DNA of 64,000 nucleotides from Dugong dugon (taxonomy: Eukaryota > Chordata > Mammalia > Sirenia > Dugongidae). The notes beneath the pieces are model-generated. The model saw only the letters and a program-made list of their open reading frames with translations, had not been told where the DNA came from and did not search any database. This document shows, piece by piece, positions 1-11,114 of the stretch. Position numbers and translations under genes: made by a program. The stretch is from positions 53,887,128-53,951,127 of the forward strand of contig CM057481.1 in the NCBI GenBank assembly GCA_030035585.1, written 5' to 3'. Within the stretch, counting starts at the first letter, position 1, and each line of letters begins with the position of its first letter.

Positions 1-431
1 AACTCTGACAGGGAACACAATAGAGGGTCCTGGACAGAGCTGGAGAAAAATGTAAAACAATATTCTAACTCACAAAAAAAGACCAGACTTACTAGTCTGA
101 CAGAGATTGGAGGAATCCTGAGAGTATGGCCCCCAGACTCTCTCTTAACTCAGTACTGAAGTCACTCCTGAGGTTTTCTCTTCAACCAAAGATCAGACAG
201 GTCCATAAAACAAAATGAGACTAAATGGGCACACGAGCCTGGGGGCAAGGACAGAAGGCAGGCGGGGACAGGAAAGCTGGTAATGGAGAACCTAAGGTTG
301 AGAAGGGGAGAGTGTTGACATGTTGTAGGGTTGGCAACCAATATCACAAAACAATATGTGCATTAATTGTTTAATGAGAAACTAATTTGCTCTGTAAACC
401 TTCATCTAAAGCATAATAAAAAAAAAAAAAA
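1..431 (+). mobile_element. L1 3' UTR end, 5'-truncated at the window edge
   Basis: The sequence parallels the 3' UTR of the young L1 in this window (about 10144-11123): the 'gagggttctgggcagagctgga' block, an A-rich run, the 'tggcccccagac' block, and a terminal module ending in 'ctgtaaaccttcatctaaagcataataaa' followed by poly(A) at 418-431. It carries one copy of the terminal module where the young L1 carries more than two. The upstream part of the element lies outside the window. It is diverged and non-coding. Confidence 0.9.
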
Positions 432-440
432 GAAATCAAA

Positions 441-930
441 TGACGTATTGCGCTGGGCAAATACATCTGCTTTAAAGTGCACCTGACCCAAGCCGTGATA
501 TTTTCAATCACCTCATATGCATACGAAACCTGGGCAATGAATAAGGAAGACTGAAGAACAGATGCTTTTGGATTATGGTATTGGCAAAGAATATTGAATA
601 TACCATGGACTGCCAGAAGAACGAACAAATTTGTCTTGGAAGAAGTACAGCCAGAGTGCTCACTGGAAGCAAGGATTGTGAGACTTCATCTCATGTATTC
701 TGGACATGTTATCAGGAGGGACCAGTCCCTGGAGAAAGACATTATGCTTTGTAAGGTAGAGCGTCAGTAGAAAAGAGGAAGACCCTCAATGAGATGGATT
801 GACATGGTGGCCGCAACAATGGCTCAAACATAGCAACGATCATGAAGCTGGAAAGGGATCAGAGAGTGTTTCATTCTGCTGTGCACAGGGTTGCTATGAA
901 TTGGAAATGACTTGTCAGTACTTAACAACC
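441..930 (+). mobile_element. RTE-type (Bov-B-like) LINE 3' end
   Basis: One reading frame, broken by stops, still resembles the C-terminal end of an RTE reverse transcriptase ORF: a 'WAMNKED' stretch, then 'ILNIPWTARRTN', 'GHVIRRDQSLEKDIML' and 'KRGRPSMRWID'. The element ends in a tail like 'gttgctatgaattggaaatgac...cttaacaacc', which is the tail shared with the SINEs here. It is 5'-truncated, as most RTE copies are, and clearly dead. It abuts the poly(A) of the preceding L1, a common landing site. Confidence 0.85.
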
Positions 931-945
931 TACTAGTACATTAAC

Positions 946-1340
946 TGAATATTTCCTTGGTTCAAAATAATATAATTATTTCTATTTGAGTTTCTTAAAA
1001 TTGCTTCTTCTACTTAGCTTAATTTCCAAAGACTCTGAAAAATAAATGAACCTTATTTATTAACTTATAAAAAGGCACAAAAGACTGTCAATTTATGTGC
1101 CATCTCCCGCTGATTGGTGCTTGTTGCCTATAATTTTCTAATGACATGAATTTTGAAGTTGCTAGTCCCAGGAATTGGAAAGCAGTGCTTGACTCATGTT
1201 GTCTGCTACAGGTGAGTATAGAAAGTAGTGGTGACGGCATTCAGATCACAGAGCTGGCATCCTTGATCCAAATAGTACAAAAAAATTCTATTATATGTAT
1301 ATATATTTTTTCTGCAGGTACATGTTTATGTTTGATACAC
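946..1340. other. No gene or recognised repeat
   Basis: AT-rich sequence between the RTE end and a MaLR LTR. The short open frame at 1146-1358 has no recognisable motif and runs into the LTR, so I treat it as chance. Confidence 0.5.
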
Positions 1341-1759
1341 ACTGTCTCAGTTATCTAGTGCTACTATAACAGAAATACTACAAGTGGATGGCTTTAACAA
1401 ATAGAAATTTATTCCCTCACAGTTTATGAGGCTGGAAGTTGGAATTCAGGATTCCGGCTTTAGGGGAAGGCTTTCTCTCTCTGAGGCTCTAGGGGAATGT
1501 CCTTGTCTCTTCAGCTTCTGTTTCTTGGTTCTTTGGAGATCTCCATGTGGCTTGGCATCTGTCTTCCCCCATCGCTGTTTCCTTAATCTGCTCCTTTTAT
1601 ATCTTGTAAGAGATTGACTCAAGACACACCTTACACTAATACTGTCTCATTCACATAACAAAGACAACTCATTCTCAATTGGCATTATAACCACAGGTAT
1701 AGAGGTTACGATTTACAACGCATATTTTGGGGGGACACAATTCAATTCATAACACATAC
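1341..1759 (-). mobile_element. Solo MaLR (MST/MLT1-type) LTR
   Basis: In antisense it starts 'tgtctcagttatctagtgct' and ends 'gggggacacaattcaattcataaca', the complement of the usual 'TGTTATGGATTGAATTGTGTCCCCC' MaLR start. The terminal bases are TG...CA. The flanking five bases are cacac and catac, a target duplication with one mismatch. No internal region follows, so it is a solo LTR. Confidence 0.85.
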
Positions 1760-2149
1760 TAAATCATCAGGTGGGGTATCTGGAAGGCACAGAGATGGGA
1801 GACTATTTTTCTTTTTTCTTTGGGAACTTAAGTATTTTTTAGTTTTTCTACAATGGAAAAGATATTACTTTTGTGGTTTCTGCTTCTGGTAGCATGGCGA
1901 GCTATATACCCTGAAGGACCTTTCTGCTACAATACAACTCAGATCCTAAATAATCTATATCACATGTATTTTTTAATGCATTGCTGGACTCTCAGGGAAG
2001 TTCAAAAAATAAAGTAATTTATTAAACTATTTGATCTCACCAGGGCCAGAGAAGCCCTACAGGTAAATATCAATATCATTGCTGGGACTGCGAGGCTAAA
2101 CTGAGCTCCTACATGTTGTGGGGGCTGATCCTCTGAATTCCCATTAAAC
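1760..2149. other. No gene; possibly degraded L1M 5' region
   Basis: AT-rich DNA with no supported gene. The part after about 2040 may already be the 5' UTR of the HAL1/L1M element that follows, but I cannot fix the boundary. Confidence 0.4.
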
Positions 2150-2871
2150 TGCAACCATGAAAAGTGCTAAAGTTGTCCCAAGTCAGATTACCTCTAGAAA
2201 AACAAATCCCAAATATATGTCCCTGGTATTCGTATAAGTCAAAGTCAACAAAATTTGAGCTCACTTAAAGAAAAAAATCACCAAGCACAAATGAAATAAG
2301 CCATTCTGGGCAAGAGTCAGCACAAACAACAAAGGCTTAGGTCCCACCTGGAGACTGTAGCTATTGGAATTATCAGACATAGAATATAAAATAACTATAT
2401 ATTATTAGTTTAAAGAAGTAAAAGTTAGAATAAAAAATTAGCAAGCAGCAAAAACTATCAAGGATGGCCAATGAAATTGAATTTGGAAATTAAGAAATGT
2501 AAATGTTGAAAATTAAACTCAGTGGATTAGACACTGTAAAAGGGAGAACTAAGAGACTAAAAGATAGACCAAAGAAACTACCCAAATATAGCATAACAAG
2601 ACAAGAGATGGAAAATGTGAGAGATTAAGATATATGAAGGATAGAATAAGAAGCTCTAGTATATGCCTACTTGAAGTCTGAGAAAGATAGAGAATAGTAA
2701 AGAAAATAAAGTATTTGAGACTTTCTTCAGTTTATGAAAGATATGAGTTCACAAATATAAACACCACAATTTATAAAAAGAAGCACACACACACATACAT
2801 AAACAAGAAAAATTTGGTGAAAATACAGAACACCAAAGTCAAAAGAAAGGTCTTAAAAGAAGCTGAAGAGA
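2150..2871 (+). mobile_element. HAL1/L1M relic, 5' half
   Basis: The stretch 'ggctattggaattatcagacatagaatataaaataactat' and the later 'aacaccaaagtcaaaagaaaggtcttaaaagaagc' are typical of the 5' region and ORF1 of old L1M/HAL1 elements. The reading frame is broken. The element is cut at 2871 by the young L1 and resumes at 11157. The last 17 bases (2855-2871, aaaagaagctgaagaga) are the left target-site duplication. Confidence 0.8.
2855..2871 (+). repeat. Left target-site duplication of the young L1
   Basis: aaaagaagctgaagaga is repeated exactly at 11140-11156, right after the poly(A). It lies at the insertion point within the HAL1/L1M host repeat. Confidence 0.93.
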
Positions 2872-4320
2872 GCCATTACTGGCTGGGGCAAGATGGCGCT
2901 CTAGGCAGAAACACCACGCCGTCCCTCCACAGCAAAGATCCGAAAAACTAAGCCTAACAGAGAATCAACAATCCTGAAACCCTAGAACACCAAATGAAGA
3001 GATAAAGAACTCAGCCAAACACCAAACGGAGTGAGAATACTAAAAGAGAACGGAGAGCGAGGAGAGACTCAGGCAGAGATTCCTTACCAGCTAACGCAGC
3101 GCGGATCCACCATCTTGGATTCCTATCGGAGACCAGCAAACGGGAGAGCAGCCTTGCAGAGCATCTGGTCGGAGACAGAACGACCGGTAAACTGCGGTGC
3201 GCGCTCTCCCACCACCCACCCCTCTCCGCCTCAGCTGGGGATCCCCTGCTTTCCGTGGCCAGGGTCTCTGGGCTGGGGGGTGCTGGTGCTTGGATTCCGC
3301 GCGCCTGGGCTGGCGGCTTTCTGGGAGCCATTTGCTGGCAGCTAGCGAACCTTTCTCTGCCGCCTCCCCCTCCTTTTGCCTGGGTGCCTGGTTCCGAGTG
3401 CCGTCTCTGCTCTCTCCTGCGGGGCTGTAGGGCTGCGTGCGGGCGTGTGGCTGTTTCTGGGTCTGGGCTCCCGCGTGGGTGGGATCCCAGGGCCTTTGTT
3501 CGTTCGCCCCTCTGCTTCCCGTGGCCACGGTCACTTAACCCCGAGACTATCGGCTTCTTGGAATTCGCGTCCCTGAGTGGGGGCTCTCTGGGTCCCATTT
3601 GTAGGCACTGACTGCTGGTGTTGCCCTTTTTTTTTTTTTTTTTCCAATTTTATTTTTCTTCCTTTTTTGATTAGTTTTGTCATATTTTACCTCTTTTTCT
3701 CTTTTGTCTTTCTTCATTGCTTAATTTCTTGTCCCTCTATCTCTTCCTTCTCTTTCTGATCCCTGAATACCAGGCGATGTATGCCTCTGTACCTTCTGGC
3801 CAGGCTGAGCTGTGAAAATTGAGACCGACTCCCCCAGACCTCATAGCTGCATTGGTGCGATCCCTGGGAACTTTGCAGTTTTTTAACTTTTCTGATTTTC
3901 ATTTGGTCATTCTTTCCTTTTCTTTCTCTTCCCCCTTCTGGTTTCCTCCATCCCATAGTCTCTCATCTGTACATTCCAACGACAAACTCCCCTAGCATTC
4001 TTTTATGTTTGTACGCTTTTTGCTCCTCCTCCTCTCTCCTCTCTCCCATATCCAGCTTAGCTTCACACATAACCATCTTCCCGCTGCACCCTACCTACCT
4101 GCACCGTGCACTAGACATCACATCACCAAGCGGTGCAGGCACGCCCTATTGGAACCTGCCCAGCACTGACTACCGACCGTCCTGGTGGCTGCGGTGAGTG
4201 CCACAAGCAACCCATCCCAGTGGCTCCTCCTCAAATAGATCTGCCCAGCTGTACCACAAGAACGAAAAAAAAAAAAAAAAAAAAAATCTACAATCAATAA
4301 ACGAGAGAAATATCTACTGA
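2872..4320 (+). promoter_or_regulatory. L1 5' UTR / internal promoter region
   Basis: About 1.45 kb ahead of ORF1. The stretch at roughly 3000-3600 is GC- and CpG-rich against a very AT-rich background, as expected of an L1 internal promoter. A T-rich and CT-rich segment follows (about 3627-3960), then an A run at 4266-4286 shortly before the ORF1 start. No monomer tandem array of the mouse type is visible. Promoter activity is inferred from position and composition. Confidence 0.75.
2889..2898 (+). promoter_or_regulatory. YY1-type site at L1 5' end
   Basis: caagatggcg sits 18 bases inside the element. It matches the YY1 core (AAnATGGCG). In human L1 a YY1 site at the same place directs the transcription start; the same role is inferred here. 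Confidence 0.7.
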
Positions 4321-5370
4321 ATGCCCCGAAAACAGCAAACGATATCAAAACATTTACAAAAACAAGACAAGATGGCTCCAATAGGCGTCCACATTAAAAC
4401 ACCAGATAACTCTCCTGTGGAAGAAAATGCACTAGAAGTACCTGATACGGAACTCAAATCACTAATACTCGGAATTTTCCAAGAACTGAGGCAAAAAGCT
4501 GACAAACATGAGGAAAAAATAGACAAATTTATGGAAAATACAGACAAAAAATTGGAAGAATTCAGGAAGATGATGCAAGAACAAAATGCCAAAATAAATT
4601 CACAACTCGAAATTATACAAAAACAACAATTAGAAATCCAAAAGATAAACAACAAGATTTCAGAAATGGACGGTGTCATAGAAGGGCTGAGAAGTAGATT
4701 TGAAACCATGGAAGACAGGATCAGTGGAACTGAAGACAAACACTTGGATACAACTCTGTTTCAGGAAAACTCAGAAAAAAGAACAAAGAAAAATGAAGAG
4801 ACCCTCAGAGTTATGTGGGACACAATTAAAAGCAAAAACTTACGAGTGATTGGCATACCAGAACAGGGGAAGAAAACAGAAAACACAGAGAGGATCATTG
4901 AGGAACTGCTGACAGAAAACTTTCCCAATATCATGAAAGATGAAAAGCTGGTCATCCAAGAAGCTCAACGAACCCCATATAGAATAGACCCCAAAAGAAA
5001 ATCACCAAGACATATCATATTCACACTCGCTAAAACTAAAGACAAACAAAGAATCCTGAGAGCAGCTCGGGAAAAACAAGAAGTCACATACAGAGGAGAA
5101 ACAATAAGACTAAGCTCAGATTATTCAGCAGAAACCATGCAGGCAAGAAGGCAATGGGATGACATATATAAAATCTTGAAAGAAAAAAATTGTCAGCCAA
5201 GAATAATATATCCTGCAAAACTCTCATTCAGATTTGATGGTGAAATTAGGTCATTTCCAGATAAACAGAAACTAAAGGAATATGCAAAAGTCAAACCAAA
5301 CTTACAAGAATTATTAAAGGGAGTTCTTCGATCTGAGGACAAACAGCTTAAGCCCTCAGGCAGGACCTAG
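4321..5370 (+). CDS. ORF1: L1 ORF1 protein (RNA-binding chaperone)
   Basis: A 349-aa protein that coats L1 RNA as trimers and acts as a nucleic-acid chaperone in the L1 ribonucleoprotein. Seen in the sequence: a polar N-terminus; a charged heptad-like coiled coil at about residues 45-140 (ELRQKADKHEEKIDKF onward); an RRM-like core from about residue 172 with RVIGIPE at 175-181 and PRHIIF at 229-234; and a C-terminal domain from about 255 with SAETMQARRQW and the conserved IIYPAKLSF (295-303). Length is close to the human 338 aa. I use the first ATG, which directly follows the 5' UTR. The frame is uninterrupted. ORF2 lies 431 bp downstream, much further than in human L1. Confidence 0.95.
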   Translation: MPRKQQTISKHLQKQDKMAPIGVHIKTPDNSPVEENALEVPDTELKSLILGIFQELRQKADKHEEKIDKFMENTDKKLEEFRKMMQEQNAKINSQLEIIQKQQLEIQKINNKISEMDGVIEGLRSRFETMEDRISGTEDKHLDTTLFQENSEKRTKKNEETLRVMWDTIKSKNLRVIGIPEQGKKTENTERIIEELLTENFPNIMKDEKLVIQEAQRTPYRIDPKRKSPRHIIFTLAKTKDKQRILRAAREKQEVTYRGETIRLSSDYSAETMQARRQWDDIYKILKEKNCQPRIIYPAKLSFRFDGEIRSFPDKQKLKEYAKVKPNLQELLKGVLRSEDKQLKPSGRT

Positions 5371-5801
5371 GACCTAGGATGCAGGTTCACATGAACCAGA
5401 TACCATTCTAGGAACTGAACTACAGACGACTTTCCAAAAACAAAAGATATACAACAGGGAATCAGAGAAATCAATCAAAGGATGACAACAACATCAAAAC
5501 AATGAAAGAGGGAACAAACGGCATAGGTATAGAACCTTCTAAAGGAGAAGAAGGCAAGGCGATACCAAGTAATGGTAGACTGCTTCAAAATTATAAAGAT
5601 AAGGGTAAAATTCATGGTAACCACAAAAAAAGTTAACAAACCAACTCATAAAAATAAAGACGAAAAACATAAAGTCTCAACAAAAACAAAACCTACAAAA
5701 ACAAAAGAAATGAACACAAAATCCACAAACAAAAGGAACTCAGCACAAGAGAGTAAGAAGAACAAAGAAAACTTCAGCATCACAAAAAAAAGCACTACAA
5801 A
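5371..5801 (+). other. Long L1 inter-ORF spacer
   Basis: 431 bp separate the ORF1 stop from the ORF2 start, against about 63 bp in human L1. The first 200 bases contain several stops in the ORF1 frame. The rest is A-rich and contains the small ORF described next. It may contain the signals by which ribosomes reach ORF2. Confidence 0.85.
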
Positions 5802-5805
5802 ATGA
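5572..5805 (+). CDS. Putative small lysine-rich ORF in the L1 spacer
   Basis: A 77-aa open frame, in the ORF1 frame but 201 bases after its stop. It is dominated by Lys, Thr, Asn and Ser, with repeated KTKPTKTK-like segments. Its stop codon overlaps the ORF2 start as ATGA (5802-5805), an arrangement that elsewhere permits termination-reinitiation. I see no known domain. The basic composition follows from the A-rich L1 strand, so the frame may be open by chance. No protein product is known to me. Confidence 0.35.
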   Translation: MVDCFKIIKIRVKFMVTTKKVNKPTHKNKDEKHKVSTKTKPTKTKEMNTKSTNKRNSAQESKKNKENFSITKKSTTK

Positions 5806-8800
5806 CAGCAACAAACTCACATCTATCAATAATTACACTGAACGTAAATGGACTCAATGCACCCATAAAGCGACGGAGAGTGGCAGAATGGATAAGAAAA
5901 CAGGATCCATCTATTTGCTGTCTACAAGAGACACATCTTAGAAACAAAGATGTCAATTTATTAAAAATCAAAGGTTGGAAAAAAATATATCAAGCTAACA
6001 ACTATCAAAAAAGAGCAGGAGTGGCAATTCTAATCTCAGATAAAATAGACTTTAAAACAAAATCTACCATAAAAGACAAAGAAGGACACTATATAATGAT
6101 TAAGGGGATGATCCATCATGAAGACATAACCATAATAAATATCTATGCACCCAATGACAGGGCTCCAAAATACATAAAAAAAACTCTAACAGCACTGAAA
6201 AGAGAAATTGACAGTTCCACAATAATAGTAGGAGACTTCAACACACCACTCTCAGTAAAGGACAGAACAACTAAAAAGAAACTTAGCAAAGATACAGAAG
6301 ACCTAAAGGACACAATCAGCCAACTGGACCTCATAGACATATATAGAACACTCCATCCAACCGCTGCAAAGTACACATTCTTTTCCAATGCACATGGAAC
6401 ATTCTCCAGAATAGACCACATCTTAGGCCACAGAGCAATCCTCAACAAGATCCAAAATGCTGAGATAATTCACAGTATCATCTCTGACCACAATGCCATC
6501 AAGGTAGAAATTAACACTAGAAAGAGCAAGGAAAAAAAATCAAACACATGGAAACTGAATAATAATCTGCTTACACATCAATGGGTAATAGAAGAAATCA
6601 GAGATGGAATTAAAAAATTCCTAGAATCGAATGAAAATGAAAACACATCATACCAAAACCTTTGGGACACAGCAAAGGCAGACCTCAGAGGACAATTTAT
6701 AGCAATAGATGCACATATCAAAAAAGAAGAAAGGGACAAAATCAAAACATTAACTACAGAACTCAAACAAATAGAAAGAGAACAACAAAAAAAGCCTACA
6801 ACCACTGGAAGAAAGGAAATAGTAAAGATCAGAGCAGAAATCAATGAAATAGAGAACAGAAAAACAATAGAAAGAATCAACAAAACCAAAAGTTGGTTCT
6901 TTGAAAGAATCAACAAAATCGACAAACCACTGGCCAGACTGACAAAAGAAAAACAGCAGAGGGCACAAATAACCCAAATAAGAAATGAAATGGGGGACAT
7001 TACAACAGACCCAACTGAAATAAAAAGGATTATAACAGAATATTATGAAAAACTATATTCCAACAAATTTGAAAACCTAGAGGAAATGGATAAATTTCTA
7101 GAAACATACGGCCTACCCAAACTACAACAAAGTGATATTGAAAATCTGAACAGACCCATAACAAGAGAAGAGATTGAAAAGGTAATAAAAAAACTCCCAA
7201 CCAAAAAAAGCCCTGGCCCAGATGGCTTCACTGGAGAATTCTACAAAACATTTACAGAAGAGCTCGTACCAGTTCTACTCAAGTTATTTCAGAGCATAGA
7301 AGAGGAAGCAACACTTCCAAATTCATTCTATAAAGCCAGCATAACGCTGATACCAAAACCAGGCAAAGACATCACAAAAAAAGAAAATTACAGACCAATA
7401 TCTCTCATGAATATAGATGCAAAAATTCTGAACAAAATTTTAGCCAATAGAATTCAGTATCATATCAAAAAAATAATACACCACGACCAAGTAGGATTCA
7501 TACCAGGTATGCAAGGATGGTTTAACATTAGAAAATCCATCAACGTAATCCACCACATAAATAAAAGGAAAGAAAAAAATCACATGATTATCTCAATTGA
7601 TGCAGAAAAGGCATTTGACAAAGTCCAACACCCATTCCTGATAAAAGCTCTCAATAAAATAGGTATAGAAGGGAAATTTCTCAACATCATAAAGGGCATC
7701 TATGCAAAACCAACAGCCAACATCATTCTTAATGGAGAAAGGCTGAAAACATTCCCCCTGAAAACAGGAACAAGACAAGGATGCCCTTTATCACCACTCC
7801 TATTTAACATTGTGCTGGAAGTTCTTGCTAGAGCAGTAAGGCAAGAGAAAGAAATAAAGGGCATCCAAATTGGTAATGAAGAAGTTAAACTCTCCCTGTT
7901 TGCAGATGATATGATACTATACATAGAAAACCCTAAAGACTCCACGAGAAATTTACTGGAACTAATAGAAAGATTCAGCAGAGTAGCAGGATACAAGATA
8001 AACATTCAAAAATCAGTTGGATTCCTGTACACCAGTAAAGAGAACGATGAAAAGGAGATCAGGAAATCAATACCATTTTCAATAGCCCCTAAAAAGATAA
8101 AATACTTAGGAATAAATCTGACCAGGAATATAAAAGACCTATACAAAGAAAACTACAAAACACTGCTGCATGAAACCCAAAGGGATCTACATAAATGGAA
8201 AAACATACCATGCTCATGGATAGGCAGACTCAACATTGTGAAAATGGCAATTCTACCTAAAGCAATTTACAAATACAATGCAATTCCGATACAAATACCA
8301 ACAACATTCTTCAAAGAGATGGAAAAACTAATTATTAACTTTATATGGAAAGGGAAGAAACCCCGAATAATTAAAGCACTACTGAAGAAGAAGAATAAAG
8401 TTGGAGGACTCACACTACCTGACTTGAGAACCTACTATACAGCTACAGTACTCAAAACAGCCTGGTACTGGTACAACAACAGAGACATTGACCAATGGAA
8501 CAGAATTGAGAACTCAGATGTAAATCCATCCACCTACGGTCACCTGATTTTTGACAAGGGCCCAAAATACATCAAATGGGGAAAAGACAGTCTTTTTAAC
8601 AAATGGTGTTGGCAAAACTGGATATCCATTTGTAGAAAAATGAAACAGGACCCATACCTCACACCATATACAAAAACTACTTCAAAATGGATCAAAGACC
8701 TGAATATAAAGCCTCAAACTATAAAATTCATAGAAGAAAAAATAGGACCAACACTTCAGACCTTAATACATGGCATTAACAGGATACAAACCATAAACAT

Positions 8801-9623
8801 CAACACAAAAAACCCAACAGATAAACTAGATAATTGGGATCTTCTAAAAATCAAACATCTATGCTCTTCAAAAGATTTCACCAAAAGAGTTAAAAGAGAA
8901 CCTACAGACTGGGAAAAAATTTTTGGACAGTACAAGTCAGACAAAGGTCTAATCTCCATAATCTACAAGAAAATCCAACACCTCTACAACAAAAAGACAA
9001 CCAATCCTATCAAAAAATGGGCAAAGGAAATGAACAGACACTTCACCAAGGAAGACATTCAAATGGCCAACAGACACATGAGGAAATGCTCACGATCACT
9101 AGCCATTAGAGAAATGCAAATTAAAACCACAATGAGATACCATCTCACCCCGGCATTACTGGCACGAATCAAAAACACTGGAAATAACAAATGTTGGAGG
9201 GGCTGCGGGGAGACGGGAACTCTTATACACTGCTGGTGGGAATGCAAAATGATACAGCCATTTTGGAAATTGATATGGCGTTTCCTCAGAAAGCTAGAAA
9301 TAGACGTACCATTCGATCCAGCAATCCCACTCCTAGGAATATATCCTAGAGAAATAAGAGTCATCACTCGAATAGACATATGCACACCTATGTTCATGGC
9401 AGCATTATTCACAATAGCAAAACGATGGAAACAACCTCGATGTCCATCAACAGACGAATGGATACACAAACTATGGTACATACACACAATGGAGTACTAT
9501 GCAATGAGAAAGAACAATGAATCGGTGAACCATCTCATAACATGGAGGAAACTGGAGGACATCATGCTGAGTGAAATAAGTCAATCACAAAAGGACAAAT
9601 ATTGTATGAGACCTCTATTGTAA
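5802..9623 (+). CDS. ORF2: L1 ORF2 protein: endonuclease and reverse transcriptase
   Basis: A 1273-aa enzyme that nicks target DNA and primes reverse transcription of L1 RNA at the nick; human ORF2p is 1275 aa. Endonuclease residues are all present: N14, E43 (QETH), D145 and N147 (GDFN), D205 (SRIDH), D229 and H230 (SDH). The reverse transcriptase has D600 (ISIDAEKAF), [12 protein letters not shown] near 657 and FADD with D702/D703. The C-terminal cysteine motif is C1131-x3-C1135-x7-H1143-x4-C1148. No stop or frameshift is present. Its ATG overlaps the stop of the small spacer ORF, so reinitiation is a plausible way to translate it. Whether it still retrotransposes cannot be read from sequence. 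Confidence 0.97.
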   Translation: MTATNSHLSIITLNVNGLNAPIKRRRVAEWIRKQDPSICCLQETHLRNKDVNLLKIKGWKKIYQANNYQKRAGVAILISDKIDFKTKSTIKDKEGHYIMIKGMIHHEDITIINIYAPNDRAPKYIKKTLTALKREIDSSTIIVGDFNTPLSVKDRTTKKKLSKDTEDLKDTISQLDLIDIYRTLHPTAAKYTFFSNAHGTFSRIDHILGHRAILNKIQNAEIIHSIISDHNAIKVEINTRKSKEKKSNTWKLNNNLLTHQWVIEEIRDGIKKFLESNENENTSYQNLWDTAKADLRGQFIAIDAHIKKEERDKIKTLTTELKQIEREQQKKPTTTGRKEIVKIRAEINEIENRKTIERINKTKSWFFERINKIDKPLARLTKEKQQRAQITQIRNEMGDITTDPTEIKRIITEYYEKLYSNKFENLEEMDKFLETYGLPKLQQSDIENLNRPITREEIEKVIKKLPTKKSPGPDGFTGEFYKTFTEELVPVLLKLFQSIEEEATLPNSFYKASITLIPKPGKDITKKENYRPISLMNIDAKILNKILANRIQYHIKKIIHHDQVGFIPGMQGWFNIRKSINVIHHINKRKEKNHMIISIDAEKAFDKVQHPFLIKALNKIGIEGKFLNIIKGIYAKPTANIILNGERLKTFPLKTGTRQGCPLSPLLFNIVLEVLARAVRQEKEIKGIQIGNEEVKLSLFADDMILYIENPKDSTRNLLELIERFSRVAGYKINIQKSVGFLYTSKENDEKEIRKSIPFSIAPKKIKYLGINLTRNIKDLYKENYKTLLHETQRDLHKWKNIPCSWIGRLNIVKMAILPKAIYKYNAIPIQIPTTFFKEMEKLIINFIWKGKKPRIIKALLKKKNKVGGLTLPDLRTYYTATVLKTAWYWYNNRDIDQWNRIENSDVNPSTYGHLIFDKGPKYIKWGKDSLFNKWCWQNWISICRKMKQDPYLTPYTKTTSKWIKDLNIKPQTIKFIEEKIGPTLQTLIHGINRIQTININTKNPTDKLDNWDLLKIKHLCSSKDFTKRVKREPTDWEKIFGQYKSDKGLISIIYKKIQHLYNKKTTNPIKKWAKEMNRHFTKEDIQMANRHMRKCSRSLAIREMQIKTTMRYHLTPALLARIKNTGNNKCWRGCGETGTLIHCWWECKMIQPFWKLIWRFLRKLEIDVPFDPAIPLLGIYPREIRVITRIDICTPMFMAALFTIAKRWKQPRCPSTDEWIHKLWYIHTMEYYAMRKNNESVNHLITWRKLEDIMLSEISQSQKDKYCMRPLL

Positions 9624-9675
9624 AAACCCATGAAAAAATTCACATGCAAAATGTAACAATCCTTGTTGGTTACCA

Positions 9676-9692
9676 GGGATGGAGGGGGGGGG
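9676..9692 (+). other. G-rich polypurine tract in the L1 3' UTR
   Basis: gggatggaggggggggg is a G-run polypurine tract just after the ORF2 stop. Such tracts are a conserved L1 3' UTR feature and can form G-quadruplexes; the fold is inferred. Confidence 0.7.
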
Positions 9693-10640
9693 AATACTAA
9701 ATAGGTAATAGGTAAGTGGTAACTTGGGTGAGAGATGAGATAGTACATAGTACAGGGGAAACTAACACAACCTGCACAAGGAAAGGTCATGGAGGCCCTA
9801 TAGACACATCCAAACCCCCCGAGGGACTGAGTTGTTGGACGGAGGGCTCTGGGGACCATGATCTCGGGGAACATCTAGCTCAATTGGCATGACACTACTT
9901 ATAAAGATAATGCTCTACATTCTACCTCGGTGAGTAGTGTCTGGGGTCTTAAAAGCCTATGAGCGGCCATCTAAGATACTCCACTGATCTCATCCCTTCG
10001 GGAACAAGGGAGAACGAAGAGAACAGGATACAAGGAAAAGATTAGTCCGAAGGACTAATGGTCTACAGCTACCAAGGCCTCCACGGGACTGAGCCCAGTA
10101 CAGCTGGATGGTGCCCGGCTACCACCAATGACTCCTCTGACCAGGATCACAACAGAGGGTTCTGGGCAGAGCTGGAGTAGGATGTAGAGTATAATTTTAA
10201 CTCCCAAAAAAAAAAAAAAAAAAAAAAAAGAAGACCAGATATACTGGCCTAAAGAATACTAGAGAAACCTCGAGAGTGTGGCCCTCAGACACCCTTTCAG
10301 CTCAGAGGGGAAGTTACCTTCAAGGTTCGATGTTAAGCCTGGGAATGGACACCCCAGTAAAACTAAATGGGACTAACGATGTACAGGAGTCCGGTGACAA
10401 GGGCCAGAAGGCAGAGGGAGAGTAGGAAACTGATGATAAGGAACACAAATTGAATAAGGACACTGTCGATGTATTGTGAGATTGTTGACCACTGCTATAG
10501 GGCAACATTTGTAGTAACTATTAAATGGGAGGCTGTTTTGTCCTGTAAGCCTTCATCTTGGGCGAGAATGGCAGCACAATTGGAAGAGCATAGTCAATAT
10601 CACTTAAATGTGTAAGTAAAAAGTTTTGAAATGGTGTTTA

Positions 10641-10647
10641 AATAAAA

Positions 10648-10678
<31 letters not shown>

Positions 10679-10684
10679 AAACAA
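10641..10684 (+). repeat. (AAAT)n microsatellite in the L1 3' UTR
   Basis: A run of aaat units between the first and second terminal modules. It could be the mutated poly(A) of an earlier 3' end. Confidence 0.9.
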
Positions 10685-11108
10685 ATGAGACTAAAGAGGT
10701 ACAATAGTCCACTGACAAGGTCCAGAAGACAGAAGGGGACAAGGAAGCCCCCTGGTGATAGGGAATACAAGGTGGAGTAAGGATATTCTTGATGTGCTGT
10801 GAGATTGTTAACCATTGTCATAGGGCAACATGTGTAGTAATTGTTAAATGAAAAACTATTTTTTCTGTAAGCCTTCATCTTAAGTGAGAATAACAGCACA
10901 GTTGGAAGAGCGTAGTCAATGTCACTGAACTGTGAATGTAGAAATTTTTGAAACGGTGTATCTTTGGCCATCTGTAATTTTCATCAAAAAAAGGTTGAGA
11001 ATTTAGAGGCTTAATACGTTGTGGGGTTGTTAACCAATGTCAAAAAACAACATGTGTACTACTATTTCATGAGAAACTATTTGCTCTGTAAGCTTTCACC
11101 TGAAGTAC

Positions 11109-11114
11109 AATAAA
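11109..11114 (+). terminator. L1 polyadenylation signal
   Basis: AATAAA about 15 bases before the poly(A) that ends the element. Confidence 0.85.

Noticed and set aside
4314-4739. 141-aa minus-strand open frame across ORF1
   Set aside because: It mirrors the coiled-coil coding region of ORF1 on the other strand; its Ser/Phe-rich content is the complement of A-rich codons.
6578-7000. 140-aa minus-strand open frame in ORF2, and similar frames at 6143, 7700 and 9059
   Set aside because: All are shadows of the intact ORF2 coding strand.
10206-10229. A run in the L1 3' UTR taken as the end of the element
   Set aside because: Sequence after it continues as L1 3' UTR, also present in order in the older copy at 1-431, and the target duplication lies at 11140.
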